64,000 nucleotides of DNA from CAZKCI01 sp964584165 (lineage in GTDB: Bacteria; Auribacterota; Erginobacteria; Erginobacterales; CAZKCI01): NCBI GenBank assembly GCA_964584165.1, contig CAZOYW010000007.1:1-64000 (forward strand), read 5' to 3'. The translations under genes were made by a program, and so were the position numbers. The notes beneath the pieces are model-generated. The model was not told where the DNA came from and made no database searches. It saw only the letters and a program-made list of their open reading frames with translations. Shown piece by piece: positions 1 to 8,369 of this stretch. How positions within the stretch are numbered: the stretch's first letter is position 1; every line of letters begins with the position of its first letter.

Positions 1-48
1 ATTTTTGTTCGCTTGCCGGTTTTGCTCTTTACGGAACGGCCTTATAGC

Positions 49-225
49 AGCCCGGAATATTCATGAAAACCTCCGGTTTTCATGAATATTCCGGGCTAGG
101 ATTGCAGTGGGCAACGGTTTATGGATAGGCCCTGCATTTCGGTGGAGAGCTTGAGTTTGCACACTCTCGCTAGCTCCGTTGGCTGAGCACAGGCGCTCTC
201 CTGCGATTAAACCCACTAATTCAAA
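49..225. repeat. Hairpin plus conserved tail element, copy 1
   Basis: A near-perfect inverted repeat (arms about 49-70 and 75-97) is followed by a tail that recurs after the hairpin at 3978-4030. The first ~75 bases of the tail match almost base for base between the two copies, and weaker matches continue to about 225 here and 4152 there. The 68-codon minus-strand reading frame across it resembles no known protein. It could be a mobile-element remnant or a structured RNA; the sequence does not decide. The first 48 bases of the window show nothing recognisable. Confidence 0.6.
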
Positions 226-270
226 TATCGCCGTCGTCTCTTCTAAAAGCTCCACCCAAGCGAGCAATCG

Positions 271-315
271 CCCGCATTATTTGTGAAGATCTTTCCGATC
301 TTCACGAATAATGCG
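271..315. repeat. CTAGCCCG-type intergenic hairpin
   Basis: Inverted repeat with outer arms reading CCCGCATTATT / AATAATGCGGG and an inner GAAGATC / GATCTTC core. It lies immediately beyond the stop codon of the minus-strand gene ending at 318, so it could serve as an RNA 3'-end structure. It belongs to the family also found at 49, 3978, 5017, 25551, 26407, 31363, 32571 and 33177. Bases 226-270 hold nothing recognisable. Confidence 0.65.
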
Positions 316-317
316 GG

Positions 318-2225
318 CTACTTGAGGAACCGGCTCATCCCCTCCAGGACCGGGACAAGGTATTTCTGCTTCTCGGCCCGGATGAGGGCGGAATCCGCGA
401 CGGGGTTGTCGTCGAGGTCGGTCACCGCGTCCGGGGAGAAAAGGTTGTAGGTCTCGGTAGCGAAGCGGATCTTCAGACGGTCCGTGACCAGGCAGCAGTC
501 GTCCCAGCCGGAGAGGACCAGGAAGGCCGGGCGGACGGGGTCGAGCACGCCCCGGCCCAGGCTGTAGAGGGAGGGATCCCGCCGGTCGCCCAGGGCGGCG
601 AGGATCGTGGCCGGGACGTCGAGGTGACTCGTCCGGACGGCGAGCTCGCGGGGCGGCTGGTCGGGGTCGAAGTAGACGAAGGCCACCCGGACCTGCTCGG
701 CGGTGTAGGCGCTGTTGTGGCCGAAGTAGCCGTGCTCCCAGAACTCCTGCCCGTGGTCGCCGGTGACCACGACGATCGTGTCGGAGAGGAGGCCGTTTTC
801 TTCCAGGGCCGCGACGATCCGCCCCAGGTTGTGATCGTCGTAATAGACCGCGTTCCGGTAGCGGTTGAAGATCGCCTCCCGGTCCTCCTGGAGGTCGGTC
901 CGGACGTAGCTGATGGCGGGGGCGCAGGGGGTGAACTTCGCGAAGGCGGACTTGAAGAAGAAGGTGGTGTGGGAGGAGTCCAGGAAGAGAAAGGAGAAGA
1001 AGGGGCGGCCGGGGGGAAGGGCGGCGAGCCACTCCCGGAAACCCTCGACCAGGAGGTCGTCCCGCTCGGAGGAGTCCTCGCCCGGCAGCTCGTCGTCCAG
1101 AGGACCGGTGAGGGCGGCGAAGGCGGTCCGGTTCGTCTCCGGGTAGGAGAGGGAGGTGCTGGACATGATCTTGAAGAGGTAGCCGTTCCGCCGCAGGGTA
1201 TCGATCAGCACCGGGCCCTGGTTCCGGTTCAGGACCTCGTGCCAGTAAGTCCCGTAGAGCCCGTAGAAGAGGCCGAAGATCCCGAAGCGGGTGGTGTTCC
1301 CGGAGGAGTGGTGGTTTCGGCCGACGACCGAGCGGCGGGCCAGCGCGCTCAAGTTCGGCATATTCTCGGGGTTGAGCATGTCGGAGCGCAAGCCTTCGAC
1401 CGCGACGACGACGACGTTCTTCCGGCGGCCGAGATCGGCGGGGACGAACCCCGGCGGCGGATAGGCGAGTTCGCCCCGCGTCGCCGCCCGGGGCGCCTGG
1501 AAGCGCTGGTCCGGTTCGCCGATGTGGGCGTCGAACCACTCCCGGAAGGTGATCGGGAAGTAGAAGGGGAAGATCCGCCCGTAGCGGGTGATCTCGGGAA
1601 CGCCGTAGACGTCGGCCAGGCCGTAGCCGATCTTCTCGGCCAGGGCGAGGAGGACGACGCTTCCGGCCGCGACGGAGAGGACGGCCGGCCGGGCGAGGCG
1701 GCGGAGGCTCCCCCCCCGTTCCAGCCTCCGGGCCAGGAAGAGGAAGAGGGCGAACTCGACGAGCAGGAGAAGGGCCACCCCCAGCCCGGCGAAAAACCAG
1801 TCCCCCACGTCGAAGTGCATGGAGTCCCAGTAGCCCGGCGTCGCCATCGCCTCAAAAACGATCCCGCTCAGGTGGAAGCGGAAATGCAGGTAGACGCGGA
1901 CGTCGATGAAGAGATAGAGCTGGGCGAGTCCGAAGACCGCCGCGGAGAGCGCCGCCGCGATCAGGCGCGAGCGGACCAGAAAGGAGAGGAGGGCGAGGAG
2001 GGCCGTAAGGAGGAGGCCGATGGAGAGGAAGTGGGAGAAGAAGGCGGCGTAACCGAAGAGGTGCTCGAGCGGGCGGGCCGGTCCCCGGGGAAGATAGGGC
2101 AGGGCGTTCGCCAGGAAAAGGAGGCCGTTGGCCAGCCCGAGGAGGGCGACGGCCCGGACGGACGCCGGCCGGGAGGGCGACGGCGTCTTTTCCGCCGTCT
2201 GCGGGTTATCCCGGGATTGGGTCAT
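318..2225 (-). CDS. YejM/PbgA-like inner-membrane sulfatase-fold protein
   Basis: A 635-residue protein with about five N-terminal membrane helices (roughly 26-45, 60-83, 88-108, 143-165, 182-198) and a periplasmic alkaline-phosphatase/sulfatase-superfamily domain from residue ~268. Visible motifs are VVVVAVEGLRSDML, SSGNTTRFGIFGLFYG (about 307-322) and TGDHGQEF (488-495). Topology and the GN-T-R-GIFGLFYG signature match YejM/PbgA, the Gram-negative protein that senses LPS and regulates LpxC turnover; E. coli YejM is 586 residues. Whether it is a sensor or a true phosphoethanolamine-type transferase cannot be told. The start is the ATG at 2225; the stop touches a repeat hairpin. It stands alone, divergent from the gene at 2450. 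Confidence 0.85.
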   Translation of the reverse strand: MTQSRDNPQTAEKTPSPSRPASVRAVALLGLANGLLFLANALPYLPRGPARPLEHLFGYAAFFSHFLSIGLLLTALLALLSFLVRSRLIAAALSAAVFGLAQLYLFIDVRVYLHFRFHLSGIVFEAMATPGYWDSMHFDVGDWFFAGLGVALLLLVEFALFLFLARRLERGGSLRRLARPAVLSVAAGSVVLLALAEKIGYGLADVYGVPEITRYGRIFPFYFPITFREWFDAHIGEPDQRFQAPRAATRGELAYPPPGFVPADLGRRKNVVVVAVEGLRSDMLNPENMPNLSALARRSVVGRNHHSSGNTTRFGIFGLFYGLYGTYWHEVLNRNQGPVLIDTLRRNGYLFKIMSSTSLSYPETNRTAFAALTGPLDDELPGEDSSERDDLLVEGFREWLAALPPGRPFFSFLFLDSSHTTFFFKSAFAKFTPCAPAISYVRTDLQEDREAIFNRYRNAVYYDDHNLGRIVAALEENGLLSDTIVVVTGDHGQEFWEHGYFGHNSAYTAEQVRVAFVYFDPDQPPRELAVRTSHLDVPATILAALGDRRDPSLYSLGRGVLDPVRPAFLVLSGWDDCCLVTDRLKIRFATETYNLFSPDAVTDLDDNPVADSALIRAEKQKYLVPVLEGMSRFLK

Positions 2226-2449
2226 CGCCTTCGCTCCTCTGGGACGGATTATAGCAAAGCGGCCTTCCGGCCGCTTCTTTTCCCTTGGAAATCCGGGCGG
2301 CCTCTGCTTAAATCCCTCCGGATCGCAGCAGCGACCCCCGGAAGATCAGTCACTAGAGAGATCGCCTTCCGCACCTTCAGAACGTTCTTTTTCGCGCTTG
2401 TGCCGCGCTTCAGCGCGGCGGGAGCGCGAAAAAGAAAGGAGAAAGCACC

Positions 2450-2725
2450 ATGCCCGAGGAAGCGAAACCCAACACCCCGGCGCCGGCCGCTCCGGCGCCT
2501 ACCGCGCCGGCGGGGACCGCGCCCGCTCCAGAAGCCGCCACCCCCGCCGGAGAGAAGCCGACCCGGGGCCGGAAAATCCGCCTGATGACCCTGGCCCAGA
2601 TCGAGAAGGCCCTCTCCCACGCCCGCTCCACCATGGGCGGGGAGTCTTCCCACTACGTGCAGCACCTTCTCGCCCGTAAAGCCGAACTGGAAGCCAAGAA
2701 AGCCGGCCCCGCGGCCTCCGCCTGA
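2450..2725 (+). CDS. Small Ala/Pro-rich hypothetical protein
   Basis: A 91-residue protein with a low-complexity Pro/Ala-rich N-terminal half (residues ~7-40) and a charged helical C-terminal half with LMTLAQIEKALSHARSTMG followed by a Lys/Glu/Ala-rich helix. AAAGGAG about 8 bases before the ATG is a good ribosome binding site, which supports expression. No signal peptide or membrane segment is visible and I do not recognise a family. It may form a short operon with the gene at 2784, 58 bases downstream. Confidence 0.65.
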   Translation: MPEEAKPNTPAPAAPAPTAPAGTAPAPEAATPAGEKPTRGRKIRLMTLAQIEKALSHARSTMGGESSHYVQHLLARKAELEAKKAGPAASA

Positions 2726-2783
2726 CGGCGGGGGTCTGTTTTCGGTTCCGTCGAACCGGCGGCCGGAGTTCGGGATTGAGCCC

Positions 2784-3620
2784 GTGAAATTCGGCCTCCA
2801 CCCCCACTGGGGCGTCTTCCTAACCGAGGCGCGGGTGGGCGACTGGTCCACCTTCGCCGTCAATCAGGGTTTCGCCGCCCTGGAGATCCGGATCGACTTC
2901 CGGATGCTGGAGACCGGGATCGAGCGCTTCCTCGACCCCAAGGTCGTCTCCATCCTCCAGAACGCCCGCCGCCGGGGGCTCGAGATCCAGGTGGGGATCG
3001 AGCCCTACGAATCCCATCTCTCCTCCTGGCGGGCCCGCCGGCGCGAGGATTCCCTGCAGCGTGTCCACCGGGTCATCGCCTTCCTCGAAGAGAGCCTCCC
3101 CCCCCGCTTCATCTTCGTCTACCCCGGCAAGACCGACGGCCGCCGGGAGCTGGGGACCGAGTACCTGATCGACAGCCTGCGCGCCCTCCGGGACTCCTTC
3201 CCCTACGCCCGGATCGGCGCCGCCCTCGGCGCGGAGGGGGAGTGCCTCAAGACCCCCGAGGAGACGCGGAGGCTCCTCTCCCAGATCCGGGACCTCGACC
3301 TGGTCCTCGACGCCGCCTGGGCGCTCTCCGCGGCCAGGGCGGACGCGGGGCGGCTGAAGAGCCTCGTCCAGGCGGCGGGGGAGCGCGTCTACTCCGTCCA
3401 CTGGCGCAACCTCGCCGACGCCAACGCCCAGACCGGCCAGCCCCTCTCGCGGGGGCGCTTCCTGGACGCGGATTTCTTCTCCCTGCTCGCTCTCCTCCCG
3501 GAGAACCGGGAGATCCGGCACGTCCTGGACTACCGGGACCGGGCGCGAAAGCACTACCTGGCGGACAAGGACTTCCTGGAGGAGCTCGCCTTCCGTCTCC
3601 GCAGAAGGTCATCGACCTGA
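2784..3620 (+). CDS. Sugar phosphate isomerase/epimerase-like TIM-barrel protein
   Basis: A 278-residue protein with the layout of the xylose-isomerase-like / AP endonuclease 2 TIM-barrel superfamily. It has the N-terminal HPHWGVF strand, acidic residues at strand ends (EIRIDF, QVGIEPYE, VLDAAW) and a late VYSVHWRNLAD segment like the metal-binding histidine strand of the superfamily. The substrate cannot be deduced. The start is a GTG giving MKFGLHPHW; an upstream in-frame ATG is not apparent. A strong bidirectional terminator follows at 3648. Confidence 0.7.
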   Translation: MKFGLHPHWGVFLTEARVGDWSTFAVNQGFAALEIRIDFRMLETGIERFLDPKVVSILQNARRRGLEIQVGIEPYESHLSSWRARRREDSLQRVHRVIAFLEESLPPRFIFVYPGKTDGRRELGTEYLIDSLRALRDSFPYARIGAALGAEGECLKTPEETRRLLSQIRDLDLVLDAAWALSAARADAGRLKSLVQAAGERVYSVHWRNLADANAQTGQPLSRGRFLDADFFSLLALLPENREIRHVLDYRDRARKHYLADKDFLEELAFRLRRRSST

Positions 3621-3647
3621 CCGGGGGACCTCCGGCACGGCGCGAAT

Positions 3648-3692
3648 AAAACCCCCGGGGCGGATCGCGCGCGATCCTGCCCCGGGGTTTTT
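3648..3692. terminator. Bidirectional intrinsic terminator
   Basis: Long GC-rich stem with A-run on the left and T-run on the right (AAAACCCCCGGGGC to GCCCCGGGGTTTTT), between the convergent genes ending at 3620 and 3691. The TTA stop codon of the minus-strand gene lies in its right T-run. Confidence 0.85.
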
Positions 3693-3954
3693 ATCTGGAC
3701 TGCTCGACGAACCCCACCATCAGTCCGATGATGATCAGGGTGAGGACGATCGCCGCCGCCTCGTTCGTGGAGAGCGGCGAGGGGTGCTCTTCGCCGCCGA
3801 CCAGAAGCGGCCACCCGGCGGAAGCCGGGCCGAGCGAGGGGGCGGACGGCTCGGAGGAGAGGAGGGCGGCGCGCCCCACCCCGGGGCTGAGGGCGAGGGG
3901 CAGGAAAAGGGCGAGCAGGAAACAGGCGCGGGGCACGAGTCGGCGTCTCTTCAT
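3691..3954 (-). CDS. Small secreted or membrane-anchored hypothetical protein
   Basis: An 87-residue protein with a basic, hydrophobic N-terminus (MKRRRLVPRACFLLALF) that looks like a signal peptide and a C-terminal membrane helix (IVLTLIIIGLMVGFV). The start at 3954 has a GGGAGA site upstream. A longer frame beginning at 4014 would start inside the palindromic repeat and lacks a site, so I rejected it. The predicted topology is a short periplasmic loop tethered by the C-terminal helix. The family is not recognised. Confidence 0.6.
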   Translation of the reverse strand: MKRRRLVPRACFLLALFLPLALSPGVGRAALLSSEPSAPSLGPASAGWPLLVGGEEHPSPLSTNEAAAIVLTLIIIGLMVGFVEQSR

Positions 3955-3977
3955 TGGGTCTCCCTTGTCGTTGGGCA

Positions 3978-4152
3978 CTAGCCCGGAGCCTTCATGAAAA
4001 CCAGCGGTTTTCATGAAGGCTCCGGGCTAGTATTGCAGTGGACAACGGTTTATGGATAGGCCGTGCCTTTCGGTGGAGAGCTTTAGTCTGCACCCGGTCG
4101 CTCACCCCATGGGCTGATCAGAGTCGTGAACCACGATCGAACACACTGATTA
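3978..4152. repeat. Hairpin plus conserved tail element, copy 2
   Basis: The hairpin CTAGCCCGG to CCGGGCTAG at 3978-4030 is followed by the same tail as in copy 1 at 49-225. The hairpin cores differ between copies but stay self-complementary, while the tail is conserved as linear sequence. It sits between the minus-strand genes starting at 3954 and ending at 4198. Confidence 0.6.
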
Positions 4153-4197
4153 TTATCCCGGGCTGACTTATATATACGCCCGACCGGGACGGATCGT

Positions 4198-5010
4198 TCA
4201 ACCGCCCGGGGCGGGATCGGGGACGGAGCGGATGGTCGCGAGCAGGTAGGAATGGAGGGCCGGCGTGGCGGCGGCCACGTCCTTCCGCAGCACCCGGTAG
4301 CGGCGACCGTCGAAATCGCTCACCGTCGCCCCCGCCTCCTCGGCGATGACCGCCCCCGCCGCCGTGTCCCAGGGGTTGAGGCCGATCTCCCAGAAGCCGT
4401 CCAGGCGGCCGGCGGCGACATAGGCGAGGTTGAGCGCGGCCGAGCCGTCGCGGCGGACTCCCTGGACGACGGAGAGAAAGGCCGCCAGCCGGGCCACCGC
4501 CTGGGGGCGGCGGCGGAGGTCGTAGGGGAAGCCGGTGGCGAGAAGAGAGCGGGAGGGCTCGGTCACCGAGGAGACGGCGATCCTCTCCCCGTTCAGGAAG
4601 GCCCCCTCCCCCCGCCCGGCCCGGAAGAGCTCGTCCCGGAGGGGGTCGTAGACGACGCCGACGACCGTCTCCTCGCCCCGGGAGAGGGCGATCGAGACGC
4701 AGTAGTGGGGATAGCCGTGGGAGAAGTTGGTGGTCCCGTCCAGGGGGTCGATCCACCAGGTGAACTCGGAATCGGTCTTGCGCTCCCCCCCCTCCTCCGC
4801 CACGATCCGGTGGCCGGGGAAAGCGGAGCTGATGATCCCGACGATCGTCTTTTCCGAGAGGAGGTCGGCCTCGGTCACCGGGTTGGCCGCCCCCTTGTAA
4901 TCGGTGCGGGGGCGGAGGCGCTTGGCGAGGATGACCTTACCCGCCGCCCGGGCGGCCGCGGCCGCGATCCGGCCGAACTCATCCCAAACGCGAGCTTTCT
5001 TGGCAGTCAT
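4198..5010 (-). CDS. suhB: Inositol monophosphatase family protein
   Basis: A 270-residue protein matching the Li+-sensitive inositol monophosphatase fold in length and motifs: AEEGGE (residues 71-76), WWIDPLDGTTNF (85-96, metal ligands D88 and D91) and a late WDTAAGAVIAEEAGA motif. It should hydrolyse inositol-1-phosphate or related sugar phosphates; bacterial SuhB also acts in rRNA antitermination. Substrate among the superfamily (inositol-P, fructose-1,6-bisphosphate, PAP) is uncertain. The start is the ATG at 5010, with a repeat hairpin immediately upstream. Confidence 0.85.
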   Translation of the reverse strand: MTAKKARVWDEFGRIAAAAARAAGKVILAKRLRPRTDYKGAANPVTEADLLSEKTIVGIISSAFPGHRIVAEEGGERKTDSEFTWWIDPLDGTTNFSHGYPHYCVSIALSRGEETVVGVVYDPLRDELFRAGRGEGAFLNGERIAVSSVTEPSRSLLATGFPYDLRRRPQAVARLAAFLSVVQGVRRDGSAALNLAYVAAGRLDGFWEIGLNPWDTAAGAVIAEEAGATVSDFDGRRYRVLRKDVAAATPALHSYLLATIRSVPDPAPGG

Positions 5011-5016
5011 GGGTGG

Positions 5017-5069
5017 CTAGCCCGGGTTATTCTTGAAAACCGTTGGTTTTCATGGATAAACCGGGCTAG
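5017..5069. repeat. CTAGCCCGG intergenic hairpin
   Basis: Inverted repeat CTAGCCCGGGTTATTC with a GAAAACC / GGTTTTC core closing to CCGGGCTAG. Two mismatches lie in the middle of the stem. It lies between the divergent genes starting at 5010 and 5175. Confidence 0.65.
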
Positions 5070-5174
5070 TATAGAACAATACGGCGTAAGGGAGAAGCGA
5101 AAGGGCGCCAGGTGTCCGGCGTGAGGAGCAAGTTGGAATAGCAAATTTTTAAACCACGGACCAGAGAGAGACCA

Positions 5175-5495
5175 ATGATCACCATCGAGGAATTCAAGAA
5201 GCTCAACCTCCAGGTCGCCACGATCACCGGCGTCCAGCCCCACCCCAATGCCGACCGCCTCTACCTGGTGGAGGTCGACCTGGGAGCGGAGAAGCGCCAG
5301 CTGGTGGCCGGGATCCGGCAGGCCTATACGCCCGAGGAGCTCATCGGGAAACAGGTGGTGGTGGTCGAGAACATGGCCCCCGCCGTGATCCGGGGCGTGG
5401 AGAGCCGGGGGATGATCCTGGCCGCCCAGGGCAAGGACCGGATCGTCATCGTCTCCCCGGAGAAAACGGTCGAGCCGGGCAGCATCGTCAAGTAG
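5175..5495 (+). CDS. tRNA-binding domain protein (Trbp111 / MetRS-beta type)
   Basis: A 106-residue stand-alone OB-fold tRNA-binding domain. It contains the NLQVATITGVQPHPNADRLYLVEVDLG stretch (positions ~10-36), RQLVAGI, the VVVVENM strand and the SRGMILAA signature of the MetRS C-terminal/Trbp111 family. These small proteins dimerise and bind tRNA elbows, or act as the detached beta subunit of methionyl-tRNA synthetase. AGAGAGA precedes the ATG. The phospholipase-like gene begins 48 bases downstream. Confidence 0.85.
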   Translation: MITIEEFKKLNLQVATITGVQPHPNADRLYLVEVDLGAEKRQLVAGIRQAYTPEELIGKQVVVVENMAPAVIRGVESRGMILAAQGKDRIVIVSPEKTVEPGSIVK

Positions 5496-5543
5496 CAGCC
5501 CGGCCGCTCCGCACAGATTCGAATCGGATCGGAGAGGACACCG

Positions 5544-6635
5544 GTGACCCGCCTGGTCCATCCCGCCGCTGCCCTCGTCTGGGCCGCGGCGGTGTCTCTC
5601 GTCCCCCCCGCCTTCGCCCAGACCCCCGCCCCGCCGGCCGCCCCCGTCATCCGGCCGGTGGTGGACCGGGACTACCTCCCCGCCGTCCTCGCCCTGATCG
5701 AGGGGGCGCGGAAATCGATCGACTTCATCCAGCTCGAGTTCCACTACGACCCCACGGTGAAGAAGATCCAGGACGCCCTCCGGGCGGCGGCCGGGCGGGG
5801 GGTGGCCGTCCGGGGGCTGATCGACGACTCGATCGACTTCAACCGCAAGAGCCTCCCCTTCCTCAAGAAGTTCGGGATCGACGTCGCGCCCGACACCCCG
5901 GAGAAGATGACCCACTCCAAGCTCTTCGTCGCCGACGGGGAGCGGATCCTGATCGGCTCCACCAACCTCTCGGGGAACTCGATCGACAACAACCACGAGA
6001 CCAACGTCTACGTCGAAGATCGGGCGCTGGGAGCCTACTTCGGAAAATACTTCGAGGCCCTCCGGAAGGACAGCGCCGCGGAGCCCCCGGTCGGGTCCGC
6101 GGCGGTCCCCTCCGTTGCCGCCGTCGTCAACCGGGGTTATTTCCCGGCGGTCTCGGCCCTCCTCGAGAGGGCGAAGCAGCGGATCTGGGTGATCATGTAC
6201 GGGACCCGCTACTACCAGGGGGCCGGGGCCTCCCCGGTCAACCGCCTTCTCGACTCCCTGGTCGCCGCGCAGCGGCGCGGGGTGGAGGTGCGGGTCTTGA
6301 TGGACTTGAGCGACTACAACCTCAAGCTCAACGAGATCAACGCCGAGACCAAGGCCCGCCTGGAGCGCGACGGGATCTCCGTCCGCTACGACCGTAAGGA
6401 CGTGACCACCCACGCCAAACTGGTGCTGGTCGACGGGACCGCGGTGGTGGGGTCGGTCAACTGGGGCTACGACGCCCTGGAGCGGAGGAACGAAGCCTCC
6501 CTGATCATCTCCGACCCGGCGACGGTCGAATCCTTCGCCGGCTACTTCCTCCGGCTCTGGGACGAGGGGAAGCCGGAGGCGGCGGTCCCTTCGGCTACCC
6601 CCGCCCCGGCCGGCGCGATCGACGACCGCAGCTAA
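5544..6635 (+). CDS. Secreted phospholipase D-like protein, two HKD motifs
   Basis: A 363-residue protein with a signal peptide (residues 1-25, cleavage near AFA-QT) and two complete PLD catalytic motifs: H124-x-K126-x4-D131 and H290-x-K292-x4-D297, followed by GSTN and GSVN. The two-motif layout forms a single active site for phosphodiester transfer or hydrolysis, such as phospholipid or nucleic-acid cleavage. The start is a GTG. It is cotranscribed at most with the preceding tRNA-binding gene. The C-terminal ~25 residues are Ala/Pro-rich. Confidence 0.8.
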   Translation: MTRLVHPAAALVWAAAVSLVPPAFAQTPAPPAAPVIRPVVDRDYLPAVLALIEGARKSIDFIQLEFHYDPTVKKIQDALRAAAGRGVAVRGLIDDSIDFNRKSLPFLKKFGIDVAPDTPEKMTHSKLFVADGERILIGSTNLSGNSIDNNHETNVYVEDRALGAYFGKYFEALRKDSAAEPPVGSAAVPSVAAVVNRGYFPAVSALLERAKQRIWVIMYGTRYYQGAGASPVNRLLDSLVAAQRRGVEVRVLMDLSDYNLKLNEINAETKARLERDGISVRYDRKDVTTHAKLVLVDGTAVVGSVNWGYDALERRNEASLIISDPATVESFAGYFLRLWDEGKPEAAVPSATPAPAGAIDDRS

Positions 6636-6720
6636 GACTACGAATTATCGCGCATTACCAGCAAGACCGCGGATTTCGCGGATCGGCTCGGTCTTTTTCA
6701 ACAGACGATTGCATAAGATA

Positions 6721-8283
6721 ATGAATGCGCGAGCGACGCTTCCCGCTTCTTGCGCTGGGGCGATTTCAGCTCTCGCCTTCCTCATCGCCGCCCCGATCCC
6801 AGCCGGAGAACCCTCCCCCGCCTCCCCCTTCCACGTCCCCGCTGTCCGCTGGGGGATCGTGCTCCGGAGGTCCGCCGCCGGGGAGGGGGGCTACCGAACG
6901 GAAGGCGAGGCCACCGGCGGCCCCGGCCTCCTCATCACCTCTCCGGCCCTGGAGGAGACCAGGACGACCGAGGCGGCGATCCGCTTCTCCGGGCGGGTGG
7001 AGGCGGGAGCGAGCTTAAGGATCGCGGGGAAGGAGGCCGCCCTCTCCGCCGCCGGGTCGTTCGCGGAGAGGATCAAGCTCTCCCCGGGCCAAAACTCGGT
7101 CGACCTCTCCGTCCGCGACCGGGACGGCGAGACCGCCTGCCGGATCGAGATCGTCCGCGAATCGCCGCCGGAGGCGGCGGAGAAGAAGGCGGCCTATGAC
7201 AAGTTCCGGCGGCCGCGGCTCGGCCGGGTCTCCGGACCGGCCGCCCTCCAGGTCGTCGCCGGGGGCGCCCGCCTCCTCGCCCCGGCGCCGGGGACGCTCC
7301 TCAAGGTCCTCGCCCGCGAGAGGGACTCCTACCGCGTGGAGCTGGGCCGCTCCTTGAGCGCCCTCGTCGCCGAAGGCGCCGTCAAGCTCCAGGGGAACTA
7401 CCCCGCCGAGCCCGCCGTCGTCGGCAACGTCGTCCTCGACCCCTCCGGGAACAAGGCCTTCTTCACCGTCCCGCGCCGGGTCCCGGCCGAGGCCGAGGCG
7501 CTCTCCCCTTCCGGGCTCCGGGTGACCTTCTACAACGCCTCCGTGGGGACCTCGGAGATCAACCTGGGGGACGGCGGCATCGCCTGCCGCTGGGAACAGG
7601 AGGAGGACGGGCGGGCCTCCTACCTCCTCTCCGGCCCCCTCTCCTGCCACCGCTGGTCGCTCCTCTGGCGGGGCGGCCGCTACGAACTCTCGTGGAGGGA
7701 CCGGCCGCGCGGCGCGGCGGGGACCCGCGTGGCGATCGATCCCGGCCACGGGGGAGAGCAGGAAGGGGCGGTCTCCCCGATGGGGATCGAGGAGAAGGAG
7801 GCGAACCTCCTCCTCGCCCTCTCCCTCCGGGAGCGGCTGGCGGCGGCGGGGGCGGACGCCTTCCTCACCCGGGAGGACGACCGGACGGTCTCCCTCGACC
7901 GGCGGGTGGACTTCGCCCTCCAGTCCGGGGCCGACCTCCTCGTCTCCCTCCACTTCAACTCCGTCGCCGGGACCGAGGACCCGCGGGGGAAGACGGGCTT
8001 CGCCGTCTACCACTACCAGCCGCCCTCGCTCGGGCTCGCCCGCTCCCTCTCCCGCTCCCTGGCCGGGCTGGGACTCAAGGACAACGGAGTCCGCTGGAGG
8101 TCGCTCGCCGTCCTCCGCTCGCCCCGCCTCGTCTCCGTCCTGGTGGAGACCGCCTTCCTCTCCAACCCGGAGGACGAGGCCAGGATCGTCGCTCCCGATT
8201 TCCTGGAACGGGCAGCCGATGCCATCGCGGGGGGGATCCTCGACTACCTGGGAGACGGAGGGGAAGAAGCAAGTGCGAAGTAA
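6721..8283 (+). CDS. N-acetylmuramoyl-L-alanine amidase (Amidase_3), secreted
   Basis: A 520-residue exported protein. After a signal-like N-terminus, residues ~75-325 form an unassigned N-terminal region (an AMIN-like or SH3-like role is possible), and the Amidase_3 domain occupies about 335-510. Zinc and catalytic residues are visible in DPGHGG (H343), GIEEKEAN, SLHFNS and LVETAFLSN. It should cleave the amide between MurNAc and the stem peptide in periplasmic peptidoglycan. I chose ATG 6721 over the TTG at 6709 because it sits closer to the signal peptide; neither has a clear ribosome binding site. Confidence 0.85.
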   Translation: MNARATLPASCAGAISALAFLIAAPIPAGEPSPASPFHVPAVRWGIVLRRSAAGEGGYRTEGEATGGPGLLITSPALEETRTTEAAIRFSGRVEAGASLRIAGKEAALSAAGSFAERIKLSPGQNSVDLSVRDRDGETACRIEIVRESPPEAAEKKAAYDKFRRPRLGRVSGPAALQVVAGGARLLAPAPGTLLKVLARERDSYRVELGRSLSALVAEGAVKLQGNYPAEPAVVGNVVLDPSGNKAFFTVPRRVPAEAEALSPSGLRVTFYNASVGTSEINLGDGGIACRWEQEEDGRASYLLSGPLSCHRWSLLWRGGRYELSWRDRPRGAAGTRVAIDPGHGGEQEGAVSPMGIEEKEANLLLALSLRERLAAAGADAFLTREDDRTVSLDRRVDFALQSGADLLVSLHFNSVAGTEDPRGKTGFAVYHYQPPSLGLARSLSRSLAGLGLKDNGVRWRSLAVLRSPRLVSVLVETAFLSNPEDEARIVAPDFLERAADAIAGGILDYLGDGGEEASAK

Positions 8284-8369
8284 GAAGTAAGAAGTCAAAA
8301 GCTGCAAGAAAAGCGAGGGGCGGGCGACGGGCGCGGGGGGCCGGTTTCTCTCGGCTGACAACCCGTAAC

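Noticed and set aside
61..267. 68-residue minus-strand frame in the left-end repeat
   Set aside because: It lies wholly in the hairpin-plus-tail element, starts inside it and matches no protein; the second copy of the element does not keep the frame.
624..2585. 653-residue plus-strand open frame over the YejM-like gene
   Set aside because: Gly/Glu/Arg/Pro-rich antisense frame of a GC-rich gene, with no domain and no upstream signal.
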